From NCBI GenBank assembly GCA_013151415.1, contig JAADII010000118.1:1-39318 (forward strand): a DNA stretch of 39,318 bases, read 5' to 3'. Both the position numbers and the translations under genes were made by a program. Source of the stretch: Chloroflexota bacterium. GTDB taxonomy: Bacteria; Chloroflexota; Anaerolineae; J102. Shown here one piece after another: positions 26,053 through 33,689 of the stretch; positions within the stretch are counted from its first letter, which is position 1; the number at the start of each line of letters is the position of its first letter. The notes beneath the pieces were generated by a model. It was not told where the DNA came from, searched no databases, and was given only the letters and a program-made list of their open reading frames with translations.

Positions 26053-27300
26053 ATGAACGTGTTGGCGATGATCCTGGCCGGTGGCGCGGCGCCCGGCTTG
26101 CATGTATTGACGGCTCATCGAGCCGAGGCCGCCGTGCCGTTCGGCGGCAAATATCGCATCATCGATTTTCCCCTATCCAATTGCGTCAACTCGAACATCA
26201 CCAATGTCGCAGTGCTGACGCAATACATGCCTCGCTCTCTCAACGAGCATATTCGCGCGGGCAAACCCTGGGATCTGGACCGGGCCGAAGGCGGGGTGCG
26301 GCTTTTGCAACCTTATCAGAGCAGCGCCGAAGATCGGGGCGCGTGGCAGCGCGGTTCGGCCGACGCGGTGCGGTTTAATCTGGATGTGGTGCGCGAGAGC
26401 GGGGCGGATTATATTTTAATCCTCGCCGGCAACCACATCTATAAGATGAACTACGAACCGATGATCGAGTTTCACAAACATCGCAAGGCCGATGTGACCA
26501 TCGCCGTGCGCGCGGTGCCCGCGCATCAGACCCACCGTTTTGGCATGATCGCGGCCGACGCGGATGGTCGTATTTCGCGTTTCGAGGAAAAGCCTCGTCG
26601 CACGCGTTTAACTTTGGCCAGCATGGGCATCTATGTCTTTTCGCCGGCCGCGCTTATCGACGCCCTTTCAGGGCCGGGTGAAAAAATGCGACACCTTGGC
26701 GGCGAGGTGATCCCGCGCCTGGTGCGACGCAAACGCGTATATGCTTACGAATTCGAGGGCTATTGGACCAATGTGGGCGCGGTGCCCGCCTATTATGAAG
26801 CCAACATGGGATTGTTGGCCGAAATCCCCGCATTGGATCTCGATGATCCGCGTTGGGTGATTCATACGCGCTCCGAGCAGCGGCCGCCCGTGTTGCTTGG
26901 CCCCGATGCGCAAGTCAATGGCAACCTGCTTTGCGATGGCGCGCGGGTTATGGGCCGGGCGCTTCGTTCCATCATCGGGCCGGGCGCTTATGTGCATGAG
27001 GGCGCGGAAGTGATCGATAGCATCTTGATGAACGACGCGGTCATCGCTCCCGCCGCGCGCGTCGAGCGCGCCATCATCGATAAGGAGGTGCTCGTGGGCG
27101 AAGGCGCGCGCGTGGGCTACGGCCACGACAACGCGCCCAACAAAGACCTGCCCGACATCCTGAACACCGGCATCACCTTGGTGGGCAAGCGCGCGCGCAT
27201 TCCCGCCGGAGCCACATTGGGTCGAAATGTGGTGGTGGGCGTGGATGTGCGCGAAGACCAATTTCCCGCTTTGGAAATTCCCAGCGGGTGCAGTGTGTGA
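26053..27300 (+). CDS. GlgC-like paralogue with altered catalytic residues (GlgD-like regulatory subunit?)
   Basis: 415 residues, starting MNVLAMILAGGAAPGL at the ATG at 26053. It aligns along its whole length with the preceding GlgC, including the beta-helix end. The key residues differ: G13 and R15 of the phosphate loop become A13 and G15, K25 of RAKP becomes E25 (RAEA), the metal Asp becomes N127 (AGNHIYKMNY), and the second Asp becomes N240 (WTNVGAVPAYY). These are the residues needed for nucleotide and metal binding, so it is probably not an active adenylyltransferase. By analogy with GlgD and plant large subunits, it may bind effectors and regulate GlgC. It sits 34 bp after glgC and one base before the patatin gene. 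Confidence 0.85.
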   Translation: MNVLAMILAGGAAPGLHVLTAHRAEAAVPFGGKYRIIDFPLSNCVNSNITNVAVLTQYMPRSLNEHIRAGKPWDLDRAEGGVRLLQPYQSSAEDRGAWQRGSADAVRFNLDVVRESGADYILILAGNHIYKMNYEPMIEFHKHRKADVTIAVRAVPAHQTHRFGMIAADADGRISRFEEKPRRTRLTLASMGIYVFSPAALIDALSGPGEKMRHLGGEVIPRLVRRKRVYAYEFEGYWTNVGAVPAYYEANMGLLAEIPALDLDDPRWVIHTRSEQRPPVLLGPDAQVNGNLLCDGARVMGRALRSIIGPGAYVHEGAEVIDSILMNDAVIAPAARVERAIIDKEVLVGEGARVGYGHDNAPNKDLPDILNTGITLVGKRARIPAGATLGRNVVVGVDVREDQFPALEIPSGCSV

Positions 27301-27301
27301 C

Positions 27302-28219
27302 ATGTTCACCTTTGTTCTTAGCGGCGGCGGCTCGCGCGGCGCTCTTCAAGCAGGCGCGCTAAAGGCGCTTATCGAGGCGGAATATCGACCCGAGATGGTT
27401 GTTGGCACATCCATCGGAGCAATGAACGCGGCGTATCTTGCGCTCTATGGCCCCAACGAGCGCAGCATCGAGGCGCTTTGTCAGACCTGGCGCGAAGCCG
27501 CACAAGACCCCATTTTGTCTTCCAATCAGGCCTGGGTCACCGCGCGGGTGTTCTTGCACATGCCCGATAGGCAGTATTATTATCGTTTACGCGATTTTCT
27601 CGTTTCGCACGATATCGATCCCGAGCTGCGCTTTGGCGATCTAGAACACTGCCGGCTTATTGTGGTGGCCACCGATCTCAATCATAAAAGCGCGGCCCTG
27701 TTTGGCGCTGATCCCAACGACAAAGTGCTCGATGCTTTGCTGGCCTCGGCCGCGATACCACCCTGGATCCCGCCCATCGAATCGGGCGACCGGCTGTTGA
27801 CCGACGGCGGTTTTGTTAGCAATCTACCCATCGAACCGGCCATCCGCCAGGGCGCAACCGAGATAGTGGCCCTCGATTTGGCGGATGAACGCGGCCTGGC
27901 TCTGGCGGGCCGCGGCTTGGCCAATATTGTGATAAAAGTGGCCTCGACGGCCGCGGCCCGCCAGGCTTATCTCGAGATGGCGCTGGCCGAAGCCGCGCGC
28001 GTGCCCGTCCGGCGCATTCATCTTCAGGCCGAAGAGTTTACGCCAGTATGGGATTTCAGCCATACGGCCGAGCACATCGAGCTGGGTTATGAAAAGACGC
28101 GCGCGGCCATTGCCGAATGGAAAGCCGATGGCGCATTGGCGCCTTGGTGGCGATGGTGGACGCCCGAATTGTGGTTCGAGCGTTTGAAACGCGTCGTCGA
28201 CCAGCGCAGAGCGTCTTGA
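27302..28219 (+). CDS. Patatin-like phospholipase / acyl hydrolase
   Basis: 305 residues. The ATG at 27302 is one base after the stop of the GlgC paralogue. The oxyanion loop is GGGSRG (residues 8-13), the nucleophile S37 lies in G-T-S37-I-G (VVGTSIGAMNAAYLAL), and the catalytic D168 is in TDGGF, giving the Ser-Asp dyad of the patatin family. No signal peptide is present, so the enzyme is cytosolic or peripheral and probably removes acyl chains from membrane lipids. The C-terminus is Trp-rich (APWWRWWTPELWFERLK), which could insert in a membrane surface. Its tight coupling to the glycogen genes is unusual; a functional link is not obvious. Confidence 0.9.
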   Translation: MFTFVLSGGGSRGALQAGALKALIEAEYRPEMVVGTSIGAMNAAYLALYGPNERSIEALCQTWREAAQDPILSSNQAWVTARVFLHMPDRQYYYRLRDFLVSHDIDPELRFGDLEHCRLIVVATDLNHKSAALFGADPNDKVLDALLASAAIPPWIPPIESGDRLLTDGGFVSNLPIEPAIRQGATEIVALDLADERGLALAGRGLANIVIKVASTAAARQAYLEMALAEAARVPVRRIHLQAEEFTPVWDFSHTAEHIELGYEKTRAAIAEWKADGALAPWWRWWTPELWFERLKRVVDQRRAS

Positions 28220-28248
28220 ATCGACGAGAGAGTAGAGACGTGATTTAG

Positions 28249-28893
28249 ATGATGAATATTATCGATCGCATATTCGAGGCCGGGATTATCGCTCATATCC
28301 GGCGCGACCTTTCATTGGCCGAGATGGTCGAGGTGGGCGATGCGTTGTTGGCTTCGCCTGTTTTCGCCACGTTGGTCGCATATGTGGGAGAAACATCGTT
28401 GGCCGCGATAGCTCGATTGCGCGAACGAGCGGGTCAACACATGCTGGTGGGCGCCAGCAATGTCTTGACCAGGGAGGATGTAGATGCTGCATGTGCGGCC
28501 GGCGCGCAGTTTTTGTTGGGTCCCTATTTCACCACCGCGGCCTATGCGCGGTCTCGCGAGTTGGGCGTGGTCTATGCGCCGGGCGTGTTGTCTTCGGCCG
28601 AGGCCATCGAGGCCGCGGCGGTGGGGGCTCGCATCCTTGTGCTGGCGCCGGCGGAAGTGTTTGGCCCCGAACATTTACAAAACCTTCGCCGATTGACGCC
28701 GGGGGTCATTTGGCTCGCAGCGGGCGACATCAGCCCTGAGCAAGCGCCCGATTACGCTCGCGCCGGCGCGGCCGGAGTCATTGTGGACGATTCGCTCATT
28801 TCCAACGATTCATGGACCCAGGCCGAAATCATCACGCGGGCTCGCGCTTTTCAGCGCGCCTGGGTGCGGATCGCGGATGAAGCCCAGGCCTGA
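28249..28893 (+). CDS. KDPG/KHG aldolase-like protein lacking the Schiff-base lysine
   Basis: 214 residues (ATG at 28249 or 28252). The chain follows the Eda fold: IIDRIFEAGIIAHIRRD, then LVGASNVLTREDVDAACAAGAQFLLGPYFT, VVYAPGVLSSAEAIEAAAVGA, and a closing IWLAAGDISPEQAPDYARAGAAGVIVDDSLI. In true KDPG aldolases the segment after the sixth strand reads LKFFPAE with the catalytic lysine. Here it is LVLAPAE, with V131 at that place, and the catalytic Glu of the second strand (LEVTLRT) is also not kept. The protein is therefore unlikely to catalyse the aldol cleavage. It could be a sugar-acid binding protein or have a new activity. It lies 29 bp after the patatin gene, probably in the same transcript. 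Confidence 0.8.
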   Translation: MMNIIDRIFEAGIIAHIRRDLSLAEMVEVGDALLASPVFATLVAYVGETSLAAIARLRERAGQHMLVGASNVLTREDVDAACAAGAQFLLGPYFTTAAYARSRELGVVYAPGVLSSAEAIEAAAVGARILVLAPAEVFGPEHLQNLRRLTPGVIWLAAGDISPEQAPDYARAGAAGVIVDDSLISNDSWTQAEIITRARAFQRAWVRIADEAQA

Positions 28894-28943
28894 ATACGCT
28901 GGTTGGCAAGCGCGTTTTATCGCCTCATAAGCGGGCGCGCGAT

Positions 28944-28965
28944 GGGGGGACGATCTTGTCTCCCC
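28944..28965. terminator. Strong hairpin between convergent genes
   Basis: GGGGGGAC (28944-28951) pairs with GTCTCCCC (28958-28965) through eight base pairs including one G-U, around a GATCTT loop. It lies in the 100-bp gap between the rightward aldolase-like gene and the leftward gene ending at 28994. No T run follows on either strand, so it is at best a weak or factor-assisted stop. Confidence 0.4.
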
Positions 28966-28993
28966 GCTTCAGGCCAGCGCGTTTTGCTGCGCG

Positions 28994-29398
28994 CTAATCC
29001 TCTTCTTCCATAGACGCCGCCCGAATGGCCACCACGTCGCCATGAAAATCGAGGACGACCTGAAAGCCGAAGGAGCGTAGCAACTCGACGAGTTCGATGG
29101 GCAGGGGTTCGTCCACCCGTTCGTCGAGATGGTCGATGGCGAACTCCAGCGCGGTTTTTGTGAAAATATCGTCTTTCCCCATCAATTCCAATGTGCCGCG
29201 CACCGCCATCTCGCGATTGGCGATGATTTGCTCCTTGAGCCAGCGCAGCACCGCCCGATCCACTTGCTCCGCGTCGATGTGGCGCCTGAATCCATCTTCT
29301 TCCACCACATAGCAGGCGTCGGCGCCCACCCAGGCCACATCCACCGGCCTGCCAGATTCATCCACAACAAGGCCTTGAAACATTGCTAAACTGGACAT
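28994..29398 (-). CDS. Conserved-looking protein of unknown function
   Basis: 134 residues. The N-terminal half is a beta-rich segment (MFQGLVVDESGRPVDVAWVGADACYVVEEDGFRRHIDAEQVDRAVL) and the middle is helical and acidic (AVRGTLELMGKDDIFTKTALEFAI). The C-terminus has an amphipathic helix plus strands (PIELVELLRSFGFQVVLDFHGDVVAI). I know no domain with this pattern. The acidic-basic balance and the absence of signal or membrane segments indicate a soluble cytoplasmic protein. It points away from the CRP-type regulator across about 400 bp, so both could share control from that gap. Confidence 0.7.
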   Translation of the reverse strand: MSSLAMFQGLVVDESGRPVDVAWVGADACYVVEEDGFRRHIDAEQVDRAVLRWLKEQIIANREMAVRGTLELMGKDDIFTKTALEFAIDHLDERVDEPLPIELVELLRSFGFQVVLDFHGDVVAIRAASMEEED

Positions 29399-29546
29399 GC
29401 TTGTTCGATGACTTCGGTCAAATTAGAATGCCCGATGTGCAACGCTTTCCGATGGCCATAGCGCACTATTCGGGGGCTGTTTTCGCCCTATCGTCATGAT
29501 GATTTGTTCGATGAAGGGTCGTTTCCCGCGCTTCGGCCGCATACTT

Positions 29547-29576
29547 TTGAAAAAGTTGCACAACGGGTAGTATAGA
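29547..29576 (+). promoter_or_regulatory. Candidate promoter of the CRP/FNR-type regulator
   Basis: TTGAAA (29547-29552) and TATAGA (29571-29576) are 18 bp apart. A start near 29583 would give a long leader of more than 200 bases before the ATG codons at 29799 or 29820. The rest of the 29399-29798 gap shows palindromes but no gene. Confidence 0.5.
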
Positions 29577-29587
29577 GTGCGCTTTCT

Positions 29588-29601
29588 TATGATGGATCAT
29601 A
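29588..29601. promoter_or_regulatory. Palindrome TATGAT-GG-ATCATA just after the candidate start point
   Basis: Perfect 6-bp arms around GG, a few bases downstream of the expected transcription start. A repressor or the CRP-like protein itself could bind here and block transcription. A second short inverted repeat, TTAGT/ACTAA around TCCG, lies at 29684-29697. Confidence 0.4.
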
Positions 29602-29798
29602 GCATAAATCGCGCGGATCCTCCAATCGTTGTGGTCTATTGTCGTCCTTTCATTTCTCCTGCTCCGAGGGATTGCTTTTTTGATTAGTTCCGACTAAAAT
29701 TGGGAAGTTACATTCCATTCGTTATTCGAGATGGATTTTTGCGCTTCATTCTTTGCTGGTGTGGGCGTCGTGATGACATTGGCTCACACATCTTGACC

Positions 29799-30551
29799 AT
29801 GCGCGAGGCGGCAACCACGATGTTAGAGTGGGAGGAGGCCATCCCAAAGCCACTGGACAATCTAGCAATGAAAGAAATCGTCAACCCAATCCCCAACGAA
29901 CAATTCCCCGAATTATTTGCGCAGTTGCCGCGGGAAGACCCCGCCTTTGGTCGAGCGATCCGGATTCGCCGGGTGCACCCGGATGACAGCGCTGCCGCGC
30001 CGGAAGAGATGAGCGATCATTTGTATATTTTGATCGAGGGTTATATTCAATTGATGATCATCGAAAAAGATGGCCGTAGCGTGGCCATTGGCGGATTGCC
30101 CGCCGGTGCGGTGTTTGGGGGCGAAGCGCTTTACCATCTTCAGCCCAATGAGAAGCTCTATACGCAGGCTGTAGAGCCATGCACCTTGTGGGAGCTGAGC
30201 GCGGAGCATGCTCAACTCTTCATCGAGCGGCATCCCATCATTGCGCTGGGCCTTTTACGCACGCTTGGCCGCCGTCTCGCCCAGGTGGAGAATCGTTTGG
30301 AAGAGGTGGCGTATCGTCGATTGCCCGAACGACTTGCAGCGGAATTGCTTCGTCAGCATCGGCGCGCTCAGAATCGCGAAGTGCGCATCAGTCATCAGGC
30401 TTTGGCCGAAATATTGGGAACCTATCGCGAAACCATCAGCGCGATTTTGCGCGATTTCAAACGCGAGGGTTGGGTGCAATTGGGTTACCGACGCATCATC
30501 GTGCAGAATCCCACGGCTTTGGCGAATTTGGCGGGGCCGGTTTATGAATAG
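29799..30551 (+). CDS. CRP/FNR-family transcriptional regulator
   Basis: 250 residues from the ATG at 29799; ATGs at 29820 and 29868 are alternatives, and a TTG at 29700 would give a longer, less likely protein. The middle of the chain is the cyclic-nucleotide-binding-type beta roll (HLYILIEGYIQLMIIEKDGRSVAIGGLPAGAVFGGEAL), followed by the long dimer helix (RTLGRRLAQVENRLEEVAYRRLPERLAAELLRQH). The C-terminal winged helix carries the recognition helix in ISHQALAEILGTYRETISAILRDFKREGWV. The Glu/Arg pair that binds cAMP in CRP and the N-terminal cysteines of FNR are not seen, so the effector is unknown. It probably controls other genes and perhaps itself through the palindrome at 29588-29601. 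Confidence 0.88.
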   Translation: MREAATTMLEWEEAIPKPLDNLAMKEIVNPIPNEQFPELFAQLPREDPAFGRAIRIRRVHPDDSAAAPEEMSDHLYILIEGYIQLMIIEKDGRSVAIGGLPAGAVFGGEALYHLQPNEKLYTQAVEPCTLWELSAEHAQLFIERHPIIALGLLRTLGRRLAQVENRLEEVAYRRLPERLAAELLRQHRRAQNREVRISHQALAEILGTYRETISAILRDFKREGWVQLGYRRIIVQNPTALANLAGPVYE

Positions 30552-30627
30552 ACCGCGCTTTTCGACCGCGGTCAATGTTGTGGGCCGCGACGCGCTTTAG
30601 GAAAATCCGCGGAGGGCGAAACGTCCA

Positions 30628-30645
30628 TTGCGCACAAATGCGCAA
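30628..30645. repeat. Short perfect inverted repeat TTGCGCA-CAAA-TGCGCAA
   Basis: Seven-bp arms around a CAAA loop, 77 bp after the regulator gene. It could end transcription of that gene in the absence of a T run, or be a protein site. It is part of the 364-bp gap 30552-30915, which carries no gene that I can support. Confidence 0.5.
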
Positions 30646-30741
30646 GGTGCAGACGCGTTTTTGGTTTGGGGGCGAGGGGCTTGCGGGGCCATTGGCTTCT
30701 CTTGAGCCTGCAAGGCGCGAGGCGGTGAGGCCCTCCCTGTT

Positions 30742-30849
30742 GAAAACGATTTCAGCGGGGGCGCGGCGATCTTAAAATGGCGGGGTTTTGGGTGAAATAA
30801 CGGTTGAAACCCCGAGAAATTGGGGTATTATGTCTATGAAATCGTTTTC
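30742..30849. repeat. 13-bp perfect inverted repeats flanking a promoter-like sequence
   Basis: GAAAACGATTTCA (30742-30754) and its exact reverse complement TGAAATCGTTTTC (30837-30849) are 82 bp apart. Each arm is itself nearly symmetric (GAAA-n4-TTTC), so both could be binding sites of one dimeric regulator, or the pair could fold into a long RNA stem. Between them lies the promoter described separately. Confidence 0.65.
30804..30831 (+). promoter_or_regulatory. Promoter-like sequence with internal inverted repeat, no gene downstream
   Basis: TTGAAA (30804-30809) and TATTAT (30826-30831) are 16 bp apart on the + strand. The spacer contains ACCCC and GGGGT as an inverted repeat around GAGAAATT. 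Downstream on this strand there is only the end of the opposing aminotransferase gene, so a transcript would be a small RNA or antisense RNA. Confidence 0.45.
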
Positions 30850-30915
30850 TTGAGCGTCATCGTCGTTTCGTGAAGAAGAAAGGGAGGGCAAGGCGGGGGA
30901 GCAAAGCTTCGCCTG

Positions 30916-31992
30916 TTAGAAAAGTTCATCCAGGACGGCGAAAAGCGCGGCCATGTCGGCTGGCTTGCGTTCACCCATGTGCGCAATGCGAAATGTTTCG
31001 CCTTTCAGTGGTCCGTAACCCGCCCCGATGATCATGCCGCGCGCCCTTGCGCGGGCGATGAACTCGGCGAGGTCGAGACCGCGATCGTTTTTCAGACAGG
31101 TGACAGTGGGCGATTCGTAACCGGGTTCGGCAAAGCGAGTGAACCCGCGCTCGCTGGCCCAAGCGTGGGTCATTTCCATGCAACGTCGATGTCTGGCCCA
31201 ACGCGCGTTTAACCCCTCGGCAAGAATGCGGTCGAACTGGCGGTCGGCCGCGTAAAGCAACGTGATGGCTGGGGTGGCGGGCGTGGTGCGACCGTTGCGA
31301 AAGTATTTTTCCAAGAGGAGCAGATCGAAATACCAGCCGCGATGGGGGATTTCAGCGGCTCGTTGCAACAAGCGATGGGAAACCGCGGCGAAAGCCAGGC
31401 CAGGGGGGAGCGCGAGCGCCTTTTGCGATGAAGTCAGCACGAGATCTAGACCCCAGTCGTCGAAATAGAGAGGCGCGCCGCCCACCGATGAGACGCCATC
31501 CACCAGGAGCAACGCGTCGGGATGTTTGTCTCGAACCGCGCGCGCGATCTCGGCCACATGGCTGATGACGCCGGTGCTGGTTTCGTTATGGACAATGGCG
31601 ACCGCGTCGAAACCGCCTTTATCCAGGGCGGCCAACACATCCTCGGGCCGCACAGGCTGGCCCCAGGCCAAGTCGACGCGCACCGATTCGTAGCCGTTGG
31701 CGATGGCGATCTTGTGCCAGCGATCGCCAAACGCGCCTGCGACCATGTTGAGAATCTTGCGGCCAGGCCGCACCGCATTGCGCACCGCGGCCTCTTGCAA
31801 TCCAGAACCCGATGCGGTGACAATGAAAGCGTGTTGTTCGGTGTGCAAGATGCGTTTGAGTTTGTCGGCCAGGCGATAAAACAGCGTCGCGAACTCTGCG
31901 CTGCGATGCCCCATCAAGGGCTGGGCTTGAGCCTCGAGCGCGTCCTGCGGCACGTCGGTGGGGCCAGGGATATAAAGTCGAGCATGGGTCAT
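30916..31992 (-). CDS. Class V aminotransferase (serine-pyruvate / alanine-glyoxylate type)
   Basis: 358 residues. The start LYIPGPTDVPQDALEAQAQPLMGHR is typical of the AGXT/serine-glyoxylate aminotransferase branch. Pyridoxal phosphate binds K191 in TSSQKALALPPGL, the aspartate contacting the cofactor ring is in LLLVDGVSSVGG, and the HNETSTG motif is present. These enzymes move an amino group between Ser or Ala and glyoxylate or pyruvate; related ones act as phosphoserine or purine-catabolism aminotransferases, so the substrate is open. It is divergent from msrA, with starts 61 bp apart. Confidence 0.9.
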   Translation of the reverse strand: MTHARLYIPGPTDVPQDALEAQAQPLMGHRSAEFATLFYRLADKLKRILHTEQHAFIVTASGSGLQEAAVRNAVRPGRKILNMVAGAFGDRWHKIAIANGYESVRVDLAWGQPVRPEDVLAALDKGGFDAVAIVHNETSTGVISHVAEIARAVRDKHPDALLLVDGVSSVGGAPLYFDDWGLDLVLTSSQKALALPPGLAFAAVSHRLLQRAAEIPHRGWYFDLLLLEKYFRNGRTTPATPAITLLYAADRQFDRILAEGLNARWARHRRCMEMTHAWASERGFTRFAEPGYESPTVTCLKNDRGLDLAEFIARARARGMIIGAGYGPLKGETFRIAHMGERKPADMAALFAVLDELF

Positions 31993-32017
31993 GATTCTTG
32001 TAACAAGAGGAGATGGG

Positions 32018-32046
32018 TTTTCATTTGCGCCGATTTCTGGTATTAT
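32018..32046 (+). promoter_or_regulatory. Candidate leaderless promoter of msrA
   Basis: TTTTCA (32018-32023) and TATTAT (32041-32046) are 17 bp apart. The expected start point (about 32053) coincides with the ATG at 32054, so the msrA mRNA may be leaderless. Confidence 0.4.
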
Positions 32047-32053
32047 TGGCTAT

Positions 32054-32614
32054 ATGAGCCAGCAGAGACAAATTCACCGATCCTCGCGCGAGATCGCCAC
32101 GTTGGGAGGCGGTTGTTTTTGGTGCCTCGAAGCGGTGTATGCGCTGGTGAAGGGGGTTGAGCGGGTTGAGCCGGGATATGCAGGCGGGCATGCGCCACAC
32201 CCCACTTACGAACAGGTTTGCAGTGGGGCCACGGGACACGCCGAAGTGGTGCAGATGGCCTTTGATCCAGGCGTGGTTTCCTATCGCGAGCTTCTGGAGA
32301 TTTTTTTCACCATTCACGATCCCACAACCCTTAACCGGCAAGGCGCGGATGTAGGGTCGCAATATCGCTCTGTGATCTTTTATCATGATGAGGCGCAAAA
32401 ACAGACCGCACAGCAGGTGATGGCCGAAATTGAGGCGGCGGGCGTTTGGTCGCGCCCTTTGGTCACCGAATTGAGCCCCTTCACCGAGTTTTTTCGGGCC
32501 GAAGAATATCATCGAAATTATTTCGCCCGACATCCTGATCAGGGATATTGTCAGGTGGTTATTGCGCCCAAGGTGTTGAAATTTCGCCAGCGTTTCGCCT
32601 CTAAATTAAGATGA
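32054..32614 (+). CDS. msrA: Peptide methionine-S-sulfoxide reductase
   Basis: 186 residues from the ATG at 32054. The catalytic motif GGCFWC gives C21 (nucleophile) and C24. The family motifs YAGGHAPHPTYEQVCSGATGHAEVV, FFTIHDPTTLNRQGADVGSQYRSVIFYH and FFRAEEYHRNYF are complete. The enzyme reduces the S form of methionine sulfoxide in oxidised proteins, using thioredoxin. No msrB is fused or adjacent. A sortase gene starts three bases after the stop, so the two are probably co-transcribed. No signal peptide is visible, so it acts in the cytoplasm. Confidence 0.95.
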   Translation: MSQQRQIHRSSREIATLGGGCFWCLEAVYALVKGVERVEPGYAGGHAPHPTYEQVCSGATGHAEVVQMAFDPGVVSYRELLEIFFTIHDPTTLNRQGADVGSQYRSVIFYHDEAQKQTAQQVMAEIEAAGVWSRPLVTELSPFTEFFRAEEYHRNYFARHPDQGYCQVVIAPKVLKFRQRFASKLR

Positions 32615-32617
32615 AAC

Positions 32618-33589
32618 ATGCGGTTTGAAGCAATGCATTTGGCGCATCGTGCAAGATTTCGGAAGAGGCTTTTTCATCTGAAAGGCGATGGGCGAGGCGC
32701 GACCTGGGGCCTGGCCGTTTTGGCGTTCGCCATGGGTTTATCCGCGAGTTGCGTGGGGCGAACCGAGAGCGTCGATGCTTTGCCCGCGAAGCGTTTGGTC
32801 GCCACCTGGACGCCCACCCCGCGTAAGGCGTCCGCGGCCAGGTTCACGCCCGCTCCGCCCGCGCTCACCGCTGCTCAGGCTCTCGTTTCCACGCCAACCA
32901 GGGTTTTGGCGGCTGCAACCGCCGCGCCGCCTTCCCCCATCGCCGATAGCGAGCCTCGCGAGGAGCGCGCTTTGCTGCAACAATCGCCGCGCGCGCTCCC
33001 TTTGCTTCTCCGGCCGACGCCAACGCATGCGGCGTTTCAACGCATCGATCGGCGCGGCCCGGTTGCATTGCCCACCATTGCGCCTATGGCTTTGGGTCGA
33101 GGGCGCGAACCGGCGCGCTTGATCATTCCGGCCCTAAATCTAAACGCGCCTGTTGTTCCGGTGGGTTGGGACGAAGCATATGTTGGCCGCGAGCTGATGA
33201 GTGAATGGCAAGTGGCCAGCCATGCGGTCGGTCATCATATCAACTCGGTTTATCCGGGCGAAGATGGCAACATGGTGTTTTCGGGACATAATAACATTGA
33301 GGGCGCGGTGTTTCGCTCGCTCAGTCGCGTGGGTGAGCCGGGCGTGAATTTTGGGCTGGGTGCAGAGATGATCGTGGAAGACGCTTCGGGCCGGCAATTC
33401 ATCTACCGGGTGAATGGCTGGGAGCGAATGCCCGAGCGCGATGCATCGCCCGAACAACGTCGGTACAACGCCCGTTATCTTGCCCCCACCGAGCGCGCTC
33501 AGCTCACGATCATCACCTGTTGGCCGCCCTCTTCCAACACCCATCGCGTTGTGGTTACGGGTTTGCTTACAGGCATGAAAGAGCGCTGA
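32618..33589 (+). CDS. Sortase-family transpeptidase with N-terminal anchor and Pro-rich spacer
   Basis: 323 residues. A hydrophobic segment (about residues 29-46, WGLAVLAFAMGLSASC) anchors the protein; the LSASC end is a borderline lipobox. A Pro/Ala/Thr-rich spacer runs to about residue 160. The catalytic domain starts at ARLIIPALNLNAPVVPVG and holds the full triad: H224 in FSGHNN, C301 in TCWPP and R310 in THRVV. Sortases join proteins to each other or to the cell wall through LPxTG-like signals. No substrate with such a signal is seen in the window. The ATG begins three bases after msrA. A strong terminator follows at 33623-33662. Confidence 0.9.
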   Translation: MRFEAMHLAHRARFRKRLFHLKGDGRGATWGLAVLAFAMGLSASCVGRTESVDALPAKRLVATWTPTPRKASAARFTPAPPALTAAQALVSTPTRVLAAATAAPPSPIADSEPREERALLQQSPRALPLLLRPTPTHAAFQRIDRRGPVALPTIAPMALGRGREPARLIIPALNLNAPVVPVGWDEAYVGRELMSEWQVASHAVGHHINSVYPGEDGNMVFSGHNNIEGAVFRSLSRVGEPGVNFGLGAEMIVEDASGRQFIYRVNGWERMPERDASPEQRRYNARYLAPTERAQLTIITCWPPSSNTHRVVVTGLLTGMKER

Positions 33590-33622
33590 ATCTCACCCCA
33601 AGCGCGTCGACCAATCAACGGT

Positions 33623-33662
33623 TTTCGCGTCGGGCTCAAGCCCGACACGAAAGCGTTTTTTT
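33623..33662 (+). terminator. Rho-independent terminator after the sortase gene
   Basis: A 7-bp stem TCGGGCT/AGCCCGA around a CA loop, extended by an outer TTTCG/CGAAA pairing, is followed by GCG and seven T residues (33656-33662). It closes the msrA-sortase unit. Confidence 0.85.
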
Positions 33663-33689
33663 CGCCCATTATCCGTCGGTTCCATCTCG

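Noticed and set aside
30575-30775. 66-codon open frame after the CRP-type regulator
   Set aside because: No ribosome-binding site, composition rich in Arg and Gly without pattern, and it runs across the 30628-30645 hairpin.
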